A stretch of 63,606 nucleotides of DNA from CAYXFD01 sp964464175 (GCA_964464175.1 CAYXFD010000016.1:1-63606); one strand, 5' to 3'. Numbered from the stretch's first letter, positions 1 to 9,623 are shown. Made by a program: numbers and translations. The notes: generated from the sequence alone by a model not told the origin.

Positions 1-2383
1 TCGAATCGAATTGTTCGTTTACCGGTAAACCATTATCACCGGCGACGATGAGATTAAACTCGTCCGTTGTTAAAAAGGATATCTGGTAGCCGCGGGTGCT
101 GTTGAAATAGATAGTTGGTAGCGACCAGAATACTCCATTCCATTCCAAGAGCTCATCAATATCATTCTGAACCTGTATGTAAGTATGATAGGTCAGAGGA
201 TCAAGCACCTCCCTGCCGCATTGATCTCCATTGAGATCCCTGTTCCAGAGAACGGGGAATGATTCCCAGTAGTAATTACTGTCGCGAAAGATCTTATAGT
301 AACCGTTTGGAGGGTAGTTATTGATACCGGGCTCATCCTGCCATTGCAGATAGGGATAGGTAGTGTAATCGGTCATTGCCCAGACATTAGTGAAATCCCA
401 ATTCGCATAAAAGCCGCTGATCTCACGAACGAGATCTACAGCTATCTTGCCCTCTCCCCCCATAGAGCCTGTCTGACCGGAGGTCGCTAAATCCCAATAA
501 CTGTCAATAATCGTTCCGCTGTTCGAACCGGAAAATCCGCTATAGCCGTAACCACCATCGATGAAACCGATCGAATAGCAATTGATTATCTCTCCGTTGT
601 TACTCCCGATAAAACCGCCGACAGGATTCGTTCCGCCGGTAACAACACCGGTTGCATAGCTATTATATATTTCACCGTCGATCGTATTTCTTCCGGCTGC
701 ACCTCCAATATAAGCAGCTCCGATGATATTTCCATGGGAATAGCAACTCTCAATGATTGAGTCCTGATTATAACCGACAATCCCGCCAACGTAATTCGAA
801 CTCGAGTTACCGGCATCTCCGGTAAAGGAGCTCTCTGCTACTGAGCCGTCAAGACTCTGACCGGTAATACCTCCGATAAGAGAAACACCGTTTATCGAAC
901 CGCTTACCGAGCAGTTTAACACCGTTCCTTCCTCAAGATAACCTGCAATTCCGCCGACGTAATGCATACCATTAACATCAATGCCGGTCAGAGAGATGTT
1001 ATTCAGGACACCCTGGCTGACATAGCCGAATAATCCGTTATAGTTCAAGGCAGGTCTCTCGATATAGAGACCGGAGATGCTGTATGTACCACTATCGAAA
1101 ACCCCGGTAAAAGGTCTCTCTTCGTGTCCGATCGGTAACCAGCCGGCATAAGAGCTCCAGGGAGCTTCGCCTAATTCGATATCCGAGATCAGTTCGAAAA
1201 AGCCGCTAAAATGTCTGACATTATAGAGTTGTTCGGCATTAGAAATGAGATATGGGTCTCCTTCGGTTCCGTCTCCACCGGCGAAAAAGACCAGTTCGGG
1301 ATCAATATACCATTGTAAATAGGGATATCCGTTATTTATATCATAATCCCGGTCTTCATTCCATTGATTCTGGAAATCCCAGCCATAATAGACGTAACCT
1401 GCGTGCGGATGAGTCATTTCCTCGGTTGTAAAACCCTCTCCGGCAGGAGAAGTTCCTTGTCCGCTGGTTTCCACATCCCAGTAACTATAATCAACTCCGG
1501 AATCTGCTGAACCGATCAAACCACCTACATTGAAATTACCAATAACAAGTCCGTTGGAGTAACTATTTCCGATTCTGGAAGTTTCGTAAACTCCGACAAG
1601 CCCTCCAACAAAGTTGTGACCCGTTACACTCCCCGCCGCATAGCAGTTGTTAATCTCAGCTCCTTCGTATAGCCATCCGGTGAATCCTCCGGTCTTGCTG
1701 TGACCGGTAACATTACCTGTTGCAAAGCAGTTATCAATATAAGCCTCTTCAAAAGCCAAACCTACCAAACCTCCGACATTATCGGAAGCTGAGAACACTT
1801 CACAAGTCGAATAGCTTCTGGCAATATATGAGGGATACTGAGTATCACCACGGGAAAACCCTACTAAGCCTCCGGTGTTCATTCCGCCACTGACTCTGCC
1901 GGTTGTCCAGCAGTCTGTTATGATGCTCGACCTCTGATAACCTGCCAAACCACCGACGGAGTTGTCTCCGTATATCTCAACATTTATCAGCCGTACGTTC
2001 CGGACGACCGCGTCTTCAATATACCCGAATAATCCTATATGATCAGAGTTGTCCCTGATGATAAACAGGTTGTATATTGAAAACCCGTTACCATTAAAGT
2101 TACCCATGAAGGGGTCATTATAATCAATTCCTATTGGTTCCCAGCCTTCATTACTGTTAAAGGGTGAAACCCCAAGGTTTATCTCGGCATTCTGCGAGAA
2201 AAACAGACCTTGCTGAAGATATACTCCCCGAATACTATTAAGATGATCGGCTGTTTCAATGAGAAACGGATTTTCTTCCGATCCGTCACCACCACCGAAT
2301 TGTGCAGCAAGGGGATTGGTGAAGATAATTGCTACTAAGCCCGTTAAGAAAAATATCAACAGGTATCTGTATTGAATTTTCAT
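1..2383 (-). CDS. Secreted GLUG-repeat protein, 5' part only
   Basis: The reading frame is open from the ATG at 2383 to the window edge, so the C-terminus is missing. A Sec signal peptide (about 28 residues, ending near NPLAAQ) is followed by GG-rich mature sequence. The body holds two blocks of GLUG-type repeats, roughly 12 to 13 in all. Each is a short unit of the form NCYATG..TG...VGGLVG. Each block closes with a YWD..TSGQ..S..G segment typical of GLUG proteins. A strong AGGAGG lies just before the start. The family is extracellular or surface-exposed, and the repeats are usually read as beta-structured adhesion or binding modules. A secretion-sorting domain is expected beyond the edge but cannot be seen. 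The function is not known; the family call is firm. Confidence 0.85.
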   Translation of the reverse strand, partial: MKIQYRYLLIFFLTGLVAIIFTNPLAAQFGGGDGSEENPFLIETADHLNSIRGVYLQQGLFFSQNAEINLGVSPFNSNEGWEPIGIDYNDPFMGNFNGNGFSIYNLFIIRDNSDHIGLFGYIEDAVVRNVRLINVEIYGDNSVGGLAGYQRSSIITDCWTTGRVSGGMNTGGLVGFSRGDTQYPSYIARSYSTCEVFSASDNVGGLVGLAFEEAYIDNCFATGNVTGHSKTGGFTGWLYEGAEINNCYAAGSVTGHNFVGGLVGVYETSRIGNSYSNGLVIGNFNVGGLIGSADSGVDYSYWDVETSGQGTSPAGEGFTTEEMTHPHAGYVYYGWDFQNQWNEDRDYDINNGYPYLQWYIDPELVFFAGGDGTEGDPYLISNAEQLYNVRHFSGFFELISDIELGEAPWSSYAGWLPIGHEERPFTGVFDSGTYSISGLYIERPALNYNGLFGYVSQGVLNNISLTGIDVNGMHYVGGIAGYLEEGTVLNCSVSGSINGVSLIGGITGQSLDGSVAESSFTGDAGNSSSNYVGGIVGYNQDSIIESCYSHGNIIGAAYIGGAAGRNTIDGEIYNSYATGVVTGGTNPVGGFIGSNNGEIINCYSIGFIDGGYGYSGFSGSNSGTIIDSYWDLATSGQTGSMGGEGKIAVDLVREISGFYANWDFTNVWAMTDYTTYPYLQWQDEPGINNYPPNGYYKIFRDSNYYWESFPVLWNRDLNGDQCGREVLDPLTYHTYIQVQNDIDELLEWNGVFWSLPTIYFNSTRGYQISFLTTDEFNLIVAGDNGLPVNEQFDS

Positions 2384-2504
2384 GATTTTCCTCCTTTCAT
2401 TTACATGTCACACCTTTAAAATCTTATACTGCAAAAGATAAAATCCTTGCAGAAGCAGAGTTTATCGTCCCTCTGAGATCAAGAGAGACAGAAGAATAAT
2501 GAAT

Positions 2505-2726
2505 TTATTGTGAGAAGAGATGTATGTTTTGGAGTGAGGAGCTGAATACCGGTCCGGAGATTCTGAAGTTGTTTTTCGGAGAGATGTAGTCAGGCAGAGG
2601 GGTAGTGTTTTCATGCACAGCAGATAATCGTTCATATAGCTCTCCCTGTTCAAGGCACCCTCCGGCAAGCAACAAAAACGAGAAGAAAATAGATTTACAA
2701 CAACATAATTTGGATGTTGAACTCAT
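2505..2726 (-). CDS. Possible small lipoprotein, doubtful
   Basis: This 73-codon frame starts with a lysine-containing segment, then FFSFLLLAGGC, which reads like a lipoprotein signal with a Cys lipobox at about residue 24. The rest (Cys to the stop) matches nothing I recognise. The candidate promoter at 2732-2759 would start transcription almost on the ATG, and there is no ribosome-binding site, so it would have to be leaderless. The stretch may instead be an untranslated leader of the GLUG gene about 340 nt long. Another frame (2462-2668) overlaps it, so chance is a real possibility. Confidence 0.25.
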   Translation of the reverse strand: MSSTSKLCCCKSIFFSFLLLAGGCLEQGELYERLSAVHENTTPLPDYISPKNNFRISGPVFSSSLQNIHLFSQ

Positions 2727-2731
2727 AGGCA

Positions 2732-2759
2732 ATAATATTAAGCGGAGTTATTATGTCAA
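2732..2759 (-). promoter_or_regulatory. Sigma-70-like promoter upstream of the GLUG gene
   Basis: On the minus strand a perfect -35 TTGACA (2754-2759) is followed after 16 bp by TATTAT (2732-2737). The next downstream large gene is the GLUG protein at 2383, which would give a leader of about 340 nt. Confidence 0.5.
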
Positions 2760-2918
2760 GTAATAATTCAAATTAATTTCACTTATATATTCTCCCTACT
2801 GTTTAAGCGGTAAATATCAATTATTGGCAATACAGGAAAAGCAGTGGGTGTTTCCGGGAGGAAGACAATGATTTCAGCGGAACAGGTACAATTCAGGTGA
2901 GATTGATCTGTTAGCTAA

Positions 2919-3362
2919 CTACCTCTGATTACCGAACAGATGCCATTTTCCTTCGTCTCTGATAAAGAAAGATACATCCCCGAATTGTTCGGAAGGTTCC
3001 TCGGTTACGAGGGTAGAGTCAGCACTGCTAAAAGTCATCCGGAAGGAAGCCCGGGCTAAAAAACCGGTAACCTTAATCTCCCGTTCGGAGAGGGAGAGAT
3101 GATCGAAGGAGAGCAGTCTTTGATACCAGATAAAGATCAGGTCGTCCTTTTCCTTGCCGTTATGGAGAAAATCATAATGAAGATGTTCGCTGACTTTTTC
3201 GATGTCATACTCACGGACGGCATCTTCCAGATCATCGAGCAGTCTATTGATCTGAATAACGGCTGCCTGCCCGGGGGACGTAGTATCGGAGCAGGAGCCC
3301 ATAAGGAGGGTCATTAAGATAGCAGCAGTAGTTATCAAGCCCTTTAAATATTTACCGTTCAT
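2919..3362 (-). CDS. Lipoprotein, possibly NTF2-like fold
   Basis: This 147-residue protein starts MNGKYLKGL and has a hydrophobic stretch ending LLMGSC, a lipobox with Cys at about residue 24. It is therefore expected to be lipid-anchored at an envelope membrane. The mature part starts with a helix rich in acidic residues (LLDDLEDAVREYDIEKV), followed by alternating polar beta-like segments ending in a WHLFGN motif. That pattern resembles SnoaL/NTF2-like or DUF4440 proteins, but I cannot confirm the family. The ATG overlaps the stop of the P-type ATPase gene by three bases, so the two are translationally coupled. Its role in ion transport is unknown. Confidence 0.8.
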   Translation of the reverse strand: MNGKYLKGLITTAAILMTLLMGSCSDTTSPGQAAVIQINRLLDDLEDAVREYDIEKVSEHLHYDFLHNGKEKDDLIFIWYQRLLSFDHLSLSEREIKVTGFLARASFRMTFSSADSTLVTEEPSEQFGDVSFFIRDEGKWHLFGNQR

Positions 3363-6061
3363 TTTTTCCCTCGGATTTTTCTGATTAAAAACTTTTCGGA
3401 TTCGACCAGAAAAAAGAGAACGATGCCGAGGAGAAGAGGAAAGCGCCAGGACTGAAAATCGAGGGCTTTGGTGCCGAACAGGTTATTCATCAGGGGGAGA
3501 TAGGTGAAAAGCAACTGCAAAACGATCAAAGCTCCGACAGAAAGGAAGACAAATTTATTATCAAAGAATTTGAGGGAGATACTCGATTCGTACAATTTAC
3601 GGCAGGTAAAGAGATAGAAGAGATGACCGGCAACGAGCATATTTACTGCGATGGTTCTGGCAGTATGGATGTCATAAAGGTCAAAGTAGATGTGATTCCG
3701 CAGGAACATGTAAAAGGTGATCCCACCGCTGAGGAGAGAGACAAAAGCGACTCTCCAGACAAAATAGCCGTCAAGAATAGGTTTGTCAGGTGCTCTTGGC
3801 GGTTGTTTCATTACTTTATCTTCCATCGGTTCAACCGAGAGAGAGAGGGCTAAGGTCACTGCCGAGACCATATTGACCCAGAGGATCTGCACGGGAGTAA
3901 TCGGGAGGGTCAATCCGAAAAGAATAGCGGCAATGATCACCGTAGCTTCAGCCCCATTTGCCGGCAGCAGGAACAGGATGGTCTTACGCAGATTATCATA
4001 GACCGTTCTACCCTCTTCGACGGCATTGACGATAGAAGCAAAGTTATCGTCTGTCAAGATCATCTCCGAGGAATCTTTGGATACCTCAGTTCCTTTGATA
4101 CCCATAGCGATCCCGATATTAGCCCGTTTCAGGGCGGGAGCGTCATTCACTCCGTCACCCGTCATGGCACAGAGGAGGTTATTTGCCTGCAGAGCTTTGA
4201 CCAACCGCAGTTTATGTTCCGGAGAAGTCCGGGCGAAGACACTATGGTTCAGGCAGATTTCCCGGAGTTTTTCATCGTCCATCTTCTCCAGATCAGCACC
4301 GGTAATGACTTCATCACTGTTTTCAATGCCGAGTTCCTGCGAGATAGCTCTGGCAGTGATAGCATGGTCGCCGGTTATCATAACGACTCTGATCCCGGCT
4401 TCTTTGCATTCCTGGATTGCTTTCAGAGCCTCTTCCCGCGGCGGGTCGATGATCCCGGTTAGACCGAGTAGGATAAGATCCTCTTCCAAATCAGAAAAAT
4501 CGAGAGTATTCTCGTTCTTTTCAACCTCTTTGTAAGCGGCAGCAATGAGCCGTTGTCCATCAGCAGCGGTCTCTTCAAATTTCTCCTGCCAGAAAGAGTG
4601 GTCTATCTCTTTTTCTCCCTCACTGGTCAGCTGCTTGCTGCACATCTCCAGCAGTTTCTCGGGAGCGCCTTTGACAAAAATATACCGTTTCCCGTCAGTC
4701 TCGTTCAAAGTTGCCATGAATTTATATTCGGAATCAAAAGGGATAGAATCGAACCTTTCCGGCTTAAACCCGTCAAGACCGAGTTTATGGGAAAGTGCTG
4801 TCAGAGCCCCTTCCGTAGGGGTCCCCTCTAATTTCCAATTCCCGTTATCTTTGACCACTTCAGCATTGTTGCAGGCTGTTATGCATTGGGCAAATCTCTC
4901 CAGAACAGTCTCTTCGCTCAGTTTTACTTCCTTTTTATCTTTCTTTACCTTCCCTTCGGGGTTATATCCGGTGCCTTCGACATCATAATCCGTCTCTGCG
5001 GTGATAATTATCTTTGCGGTCATTTCGTTACGGGTCAGGGTTCCGGTCTTATCGGAGCAGATTACACTTACCGCTCCCAGAGTTTCGACCGAGGGGAGTC
5101 TTCTGATGATGGCATGCCGCTTTGCCATCCTCTGCACTCCTATTGCCAGAGTTATCGTCATTATTGCCGGCAGACCTTCGGGTATGGAGGCAACGATAAT
5201 TCCAATAACCGGCATTATTGCCTCGAACAGGTCGTAGTCCCGGATAAAATAAGCAAAGACAAAAACCAGAACACCAAGACCGACAATGAAGAGAGACAGT
5301 TGTTTACCAAAGCTCTCAATTCTCTGCAGCAGCGGGGTCGTTATCTCTTCCACATCGCTCAGCATCCGGGAGATTTTTCCTATCTCCGTTTTCTCCCCTG
5401 TAGCGACGACAATACCTTCTGCTTCTCCGCTGGTCACCATAGTACCTGAGAATGCCAGGGAAAAGCGATCTCCGAGGGAGGCGTTCTCGTCTGCCGGTTC
5501 AGGTTTTTTAGCGACATCGTTAGATTCTCCGGTCAGGATCGATTCTTCGGCTCTGAAATTCTTAGCTTTAATAATACGGATATCAGCGGGGATCTTATCA
5601 CCGGAAGAGACGATCACCAGATCACCGGGGACAAGGTATTCAGCTTCAATCTTCTTGCGGTGTGTTTCTCTGATGACCGTTGCTTCCAGAGAGAGCATTT
5701 TTTTGATGCCTTCGATAGCTTTCTCTGCCTTCCCCTCCTGAATAAAACCGATAAAAGTATTGATCAATACTACTGCCAGGATAACGAATGTGTCTATCCA
5801 GTGTCCCATAAGAGCCGTAATCAGGGCAGCAACCAGCAGCAGATAAATAAGAATATTATGGAATTGAGCAAAAAAACGGATCAGAGCACTTCTTTTCTTT
5901 TCTTCAGGCAGCTTATTTCTTCCGAACTGTTCCAGCCGGTCTTCTGCTTCCGAAGTACTCAAACCCTCTTCCCCTGAGGTCTGTAATTCCTTGATTACGG
6001 TTTCAATATCGAGGCTGTGCCATTTATTCGAATCCAAACTCTTCTCTCTGATATCTGTCAT
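3359..6061 (-). CDS. P-type cation-transporting ATPase (P2 type)
   Basis: This 900-residue membrane pump couples ATP hydrolysis to cation export. It has an N-terminal cation ATPase domain, the actuator TGES loop (about residues 177-180), the phosphorylation motif DKTGTLT (Asp near 337), the P-domain TGDGVNDAPAL, the M4 IPEGLPA ion-site motif and a C-terminal cluster of helices. Size and order match the Ca2+/PMR1-like and bacterial P2 pumps. The M6 site reads NMVSA where SERCA has NLVTD. The Asp ligand is therefore absent, and the ion (Ca2+, Mn2+ or a monovalent cation) should not be assumed. It starts at an ATG after AAGGAG, is preceded by a strong promoter at 6116-6144 and is coupled to the lipoprotein downstream. 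Confidence 0.93.
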   Translation of the reverse strand: MTDIREKSLDSNKWHSLDIETVIKELQTSGEEGLSTSEAEDRLEQFGRNKLPEEKKRSALIRFFAQFHNILIYLLLVAALITALMGHWIDTFVILAVVLINTFIGFIQEGKAEKAIEGIKKMLSLEATVIRETHRKKIEAEYLVPGDLVIVSSGDKIPADIRIIKAKNFRAEESILTGESNDVAKKPEPADENASLGDRFSLAFSGTMVTSGEAEGIVVATGEKTEIGKISRMLSDVEEITTPLLQRIESFGKQLSLFIVGLGVLVFVFAYFIRDYDLFEAIMPVIGIIVASIPEGLPAIMTITLAIGVQRMAKRHAIIRRLPSVETLGAVSVICSDKTGTLTRNEMTAKIIITAETDYDVEGTGYNPEGKVKKDKKEVKLSEETVLERFAQCITACNNAEVVKDNGNWKLEGTPTEGALTALSHKLGLDGFKPERFDSIPFDSEYKFMATLNETDGKRYIFVKGAPEKLLEMCSKQLTSEGEKEIDHSFWQEKFEETAADGQRLIAAAYKEVEKNENTLDFSDLEEDLILLGLTGIIDPPREEALKAIQECKEAGIRVVMITGDHAITARAISQELGIENSDEVITGADLEKMDDEKLREICLNHSVFARTSPEHKLRLVKALQANNLLCAMTGDGVNDAPALKRANIGIAMGIKGTEVSKDSSEMILTDDNFASIVNAVEEGRTVYDNLRKTILFLLPANGAEATVIIAAILFGLTLPITPVQILWVNMVSAVTLALSLSVEPMEDKVMKQPPRAPDKPILDGYFVWRVAFVSLLSGGITFYMFLRNHIYFDLYDIHTARTIAVNMLVAGHLFYLFTCRKLYESSISLKFFDNKFVFLSVGALIVLQLLFTYLPLMNNLFGTKALDFQSWRFPLLLGIVLFFLVESEKFLIRKIRGKK

Positions 6062-6115
6062 ATCTCCTTACCTTTCTTCTATAGTTGATATTATTAGTCG
6101 TTTATGATTTGGTTA

Positions 6116-6144
6116 TTTATATCAAATATCAAACCGGCTGTCAA
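6116..6144 (-). promoter_or_regulatory. Strong sigma-70-like promoter of the P-type ATPase
   Basis: On the minus strand TTGACA (6139-6144) is followed by a 17-bp spacer and TATAAA (6116-6121). Transcription would start near 6109, leaving a leader of about 48 nt before the ATPase ATG. This is the best promoter match in the window. Confidence 0.7.
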
Positions 6145-6220
6145 CTAAATAAGTGATTCACGCCGGGAAAATCTTTAAGGAGACTGCTTGATACTATCAT
6201 ACAACCCTAATCTACCTCAG

Positions 6221-6282
6221 GTCTATCATAGAGAAAGAGTATAGTCGGCCCGGGCCGACTATACTCTTTCTCTATGATAGAC
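6221..6282. repeat. Perfect 62-bp palindrome without a spacer
   Basis: The 31 bases 6221-6251 are the exact reverse complement of 6252-6282, with GGCCCGGGCC at the centre and no loop bases. The symmetry stops sharply at both ends. It lies between two divergent genes, so it is not at the end of either transcript, and no T-run follows on either side. It could be a cruciform-forming protein-binding site, a mobile hairpin element or an assembly artefact. Confidence 0.9.
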
Positions 6283-6471
6283 TAATGACTCAAGAAGGGG
6301 AGAAACTGCCGAGGAGGAAAAGCAAATCTATTGGCAGCAGTGGAATTAGATAGATCAATAATCTTGGATTGGGAACAGTTTTGAAACCGATAAGACGATT
6401 CTTTTCTAAATATTTATTGACTTGAGGAAGAATATCCGGATGCTTAACAGACAAAAAAGAAGGAGATTATT

Positions 6472-7149
6472 ATGAAACTGAGATTTTTATCACATTCAGC
6501 CTTTTTGATGACGACTGCAAAAGGGGAAAAGATTCTGATTGATCCCTTTCTTGATAACAATCCTCTTGCTCCTGTTAAGTCTGATCAAATCTCTGCTGAT
6601 TATATTATCATCACTCATGGTCACGGGGATCATGTCGGAGATGCTTTGAAGATAGCCGATAAGGAGAAAACACTCTTTATCTGTGTAAACGAGTTAGCTA
6701 ACTATGTTGCAGCCAAGGGTTACAAGGCACATAACATGCATATCGGAGGTGCTCATCAGTTTCCTTTTGGGAGGGTCAAATTTACCATAGCTCATCATGG
6801 TAGTATGACCTCCGATAACTATTATGCCGGGGAAGCTTCCGGGGTAGTATTGACTATCGAGGGCAAGAGCATCTATCATACCGGAGATACCGGTCTGTTT
6901 TACGATATGAAATTGATCGGTGAGATGACTCCGCTGGATTACATGCTTCTCCCTATCGGAGATAACTTCACTATGGGGGTTGATGATGCCGTTAAAGCTG
7001 TGGAACTGGCAAATCCGCAGGTGGCTGTCCCCATGCATTACAATACATTTCCAATAATCAAAGCCGATCCCGAAGATTTCAAAGTGAAGGTCAAAGCTCT
7101 CGGGAAGGAGTGTATTGTAATGAAACCGGATGATGAACTGGAGATATAG
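6472..7149 (+). CDS. UPF0173 metal-dependent hydrolase (metallo-beta-lactamase fold)
   Basis: This 225-residue cytosolic protein begins MKLRFLSHSAF. It carries the zinc-binding motif HGHGDH (about residues 50-55), a second ligand region AHHGS, the YHTGDTG segment and a late MHYNTFP histidine. Order and length fit the UPF0173/YtkL family of the metallo-beta-lactamase superfamily. The physiological substrate of this family is not established. AAGGAG sits seven bases before the ATG. It stands alone: the gene to its left is divergent and purH to its right is convergent. Confidence 0.92.
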   Translation: MKLRFLSHSAFLMTTAKGEKILIDPFLDNNPLAPVKSDQISADYIIITHGHGDHVGDALKIADKEKTLFICVNELANYVAAKGYKAHNMHIGGAHQFPFGRVKFTIAHHGSMTSDNYYAGEASGVVLTIEGKSIYHTGDTGLFYDMKLIGEMTPLDYMLLPIGDNFTMGVDDAVKAVELANPQVAVPMHYNTFPIIKADPEDFKVKVKALGKECIVMKPDDELEI

Positions 7150-7197
7150 CCACTAACGCCTTTGGGTATATCAGAGGTTTCGAAAGAACATTTTCTG

Positions 7198-8748
7198 TTA
7201 GTTATGAGCAAAGTGTCTGCGTCCGGTAAAGATCATACTAACCCCTAACTCATCACAGGCACCAATAACATCATCGTCACCTTTGGAACCACCCGGTTGG
7301 ATAAAGGCTTTGATTCCTTGGGAAGCGAGATATTCAACCCCGTCCCGGAAGGGGAAAAACCCGTCAGAAGCGGCAACAGTATCTTTTAGGGAGTGACCGT
7401 ATTTTTCTGATCGGTAAACAGCGATCTCAGCAGCATCGATCCTGCTGGTCTGCCCCATTCCCAGACCGATAGTCTCTTCTTCGAAAGTTATGCAGACAGC
7501 ATTCGATTTAAGAGAAGTAACAACCTTCCAGGCAAAGCGGAGAGAGAGTAATTCTTTTTCTGTAGGAGCTTTTTTGGTTACGACCCGCCAGTTTTCTCTT
7601 TCATCTTCGGTCAGATCGATATCCTGACAGAGAATACCATCGAGGCAGCTGAGGAAGGTTTTTGTCTTAGCCCATTCTTTGAGATATTGCGGCTGGTATC
7701 TGATAATTCTCCGGTTCTTCTTTTTTCTTAGGAAGGTTAAAACCTCTTCGGAGTAATCGGGAGCAATAATTATCTCGGTAAAGATCTGATCAACCTCTTC
7801 CAGAAGAGGGATATCGGGGGGGTGATTCATGATCACGATCCCGCCGAAAGGGGATAAGGGATCGGTAGCCAGGCATTTCCGATAAGCGGAAAAGAGATTA
7901 TCGGAAGAAGCAACACCGCAGGGATTCGTATGCTTAAAGATAGCAATGGTGGGTCTATCGAACCTGGTAATGAGTTTCAGCGAAGAATTAATATCGAGGT
8001 AATTATTGTAAGAAAGCTGTTTTCCGTGCAGTTGTTCCGTAAGTCCATTCTCACCCGGGAAAAAGAAAGAAGCTTGCTGATGAGGGTTCTCGCCGTAGCG
8101 AAGCTCAGTTTTTTGCCAGTCGGGAAAGAGTGAAGTTGCATTGTCTGCTGCTCCGTCAACGCGGTTCAGATACTGATGAATGAGCCGGTCATAGGAAGAA
8201 GTGAGGGCAAAAGCCTTACGAGCGAGGTTTTTTCTTGTTTCCGGGCTGATACTGCCATTTTGACCGATCTCCCTGAGAACCTTTCCGTAATCGCTCTTAT
8301 CCGAAATGACACAGACATGCTGATGATTTTTGGCAGCAGCTCTCAGGAGAGCCACTCCTCCGATATCAATATTCTCGATCATTGTCTCATGACTGACCCG
8401 ATTCTCTGCGGAGGTCAGCTCATTCAGAAGTTTCCGGAAGGGATAGAGATTGACTACAACTATGTCTATCAAATCGAAGGAAAACTCCTTCAGTTGCTGA
8501 AGATGCCCTCTATTGTCCCGGTCGGCTAAAATTCCTCCGAAAACTTTGGGATGAAGGGTTTTGACCCTTCCGTCGAGGATTTCCGGGAATTTTGTAAGTT
8601 CCTCGATAAGCGTTACCGGCAGGTTATTGGATTTTAGATGCGAAGCAGTCCCCCCTGTCGCTAACAGCTGATATCCGTTTTCGGATAAAACCTGAGCCAG
8701 GGAAAGTGCTCCTTCTTTGTCACTAAGACTGAAAAGGGCATATTTCAT
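7198..8748 (-). CDS. purH: Bifunctional AICAR transformylase / IMP cyclohydrolase
   Basis: This 516-residue enzyme catalyses the last two steps of de novo IMP synthesis, formylating AICAR with 10-formyl-THF and then closing the ring. The N-terminal MGS-like cyclohydrolase domain shows ATGGTA and GRVKTLHPKVFGG. The transformylase domain shows RYGENPHQ, KHTNPCGVA and the C-terminal QPGGS...TGRRHFAH block. Length matches the usual 510 to 530. It is the last gene of a minus-strand run, 16 bases after the YihY-like gene. No other purine gene is nearby, so the grouping is likely incidental. Confidence 0.97.
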   Translation of the reverse strand: MKYALFSLSDKEGALSLAQVLSENGYQLLATGGTASHLKSNNLPVTLIEELTKFPEILDGRVKTLHPKVFGGILADRDNRGHLQQLKEFSFDLIDIVVVNLYPFRKLLNELTSAENRVSHETMIENIDIGGVALLRAAAKNHQHVCVISDKSDYGKVLREIGQNGSISPETRKNLARKAFALTSSYDRLIHQYLNRVDGAADNATSLFPDWQKTELRYGENPHQQASFFFPGENGLTEQLHGKQLSYNNYLDINSSLKLITRFDRPTIAIFKHTNPCGVASSDNLFSAYRKCLATDPLSPFGGIVIMNHPPDIPLLEEVDQIFTEIIIAPDYSEEVLTFLRKKKNRRIIRYQPQYLKEWAKTKTFLSCLDGILCQDIDLTEDERENWRVVTKKAPTEKELLSLRFAWKVVTSLKSNAVCITFEEETIGLGMGQTSRIDAAEIAVYRSEKYGHSLKDTVAASDGFFPFRDGVEYLASQGIKAFIQPGGSKGDDDVIGACDELGVSMIFTGRRHFAHN

Positions 8749-8764
8749 AGCAGAGTCCTTTCTA

Positions 8765-9613
8765 TTAGTTTTGATTTAATTCTGCGGAGCCATTATCTTG
8801 CCCGATAACCTGATCTCTGTTCTCCAGAATGGCAATCAGAACAACTCCAAAGAGGATGATCATCCAGTTCAGGTAAATCCAGAAGAGGAAGATCGGAAGG
8901 GTAGCAACAACCCCGTAAACTACCTCCATATTCGTCAGATTAGAGATATAAAAATCGAAGCCAAATTTAACAGTAATCCAGATCAGAGCGGCAACGGCGG
9001 AACCGATAAAGAGCGAGGTTGCCCTGAAATGAATAGAAGTAGCGAAAAAGTAGATAAAGATATTAACCATAAAAAACATCAGAAAGGGGATGATCAAAAA
9101 GGAGATGTTTCTTATCAGGGGAAGATCAAAAATCTGAGTAACCAAAGAAACTGAGGTCGAAGAAAAAATTACCAGAAGGAAGATAAACCCGAAGAAGATC
9201 ATAGCGATGAACTTGCTTAGTTTGTAGAGGATGCTTTTATTCTGAAATTCGGTAACTCCGAGAATCTTGTCAAATGTTCCGTTAATGGACTTAAACAGAG
9301 TGAAAGAAGTTATGATCAGAAGAACAATATTGAAGATATTGGAGGGCATTTTTTGCTCAAGCAGAGTGGAGACATAAGAAGTAGCCGTATCAACCGAATC
9401 CGGTAATAACACTGAAAGAAACAGCTCTTGCAGAGACTGCCTGATATTCAAACCGGGAAGATCGGGAATGATGAAGAAAAGAAGCATAAGAAACGGGATA
9501 AAGCTCAGGACGGTAATAAAGGTCAAGGCAGCAGATTCCTTCATAATACTGTCTCTTTTTATTTTGGCCAATAACTTGCGAAAAAAGACGATTATATTCC
9601 GGAAGATTCTCAT
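8765..9613 (-). CDS. YihY/BrkB family inner-membrane protein
   Basis: This 282-residue protein has about six hydrophobic segments and an N-terminal basic helix before the first membrane span. The early AALTFITVLSFIPFL, the central FNGTFDKI-like loop and the late PIFLFWIYLNWMIILFGV helix match the YihY/virulence factor BrkB family, once misnamed RNase BN. The function is unsettled. It lies 10 bases downstream of the FtsX-like permease and 16 bases upstream of purH, inside one apparent operon. No catalytic residues are expected. Confidence 0.9.
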   Translation of the reverse strand: MRIFRNIIVFFRKLLAKIKRDSIMKESAALTFITVLSFIPFLMLLFFIIPDLPGLNIRQSLQELFLSVLLPDSVDTATSYVSTLLEQKMPSNIFNIVLLIITSFTLFKSINGTFDKILGVTEFQNKSILYKLSKFIAMIFFGFIFLLVIFSSTSVSLVTQIFDLPLIRNISFLIIPFLMFFMVNIFIYFFATSIHFRATSLFIGSAVAALIWITVKFGFDFYISNLTNMEVVYGVVATLPIFLFWIYLNWMIILFGVVLIAILENRDQVIGQDNGSAELNQN

Positions 9614-9623
9614 CTTTCCCTCC

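Noticed and set aside
586..816. 76-codon minus-strand frame
   Set aside because: It is out of frame with, and inside, the GLUG-repeat gene, whose repeats are clearly coding.
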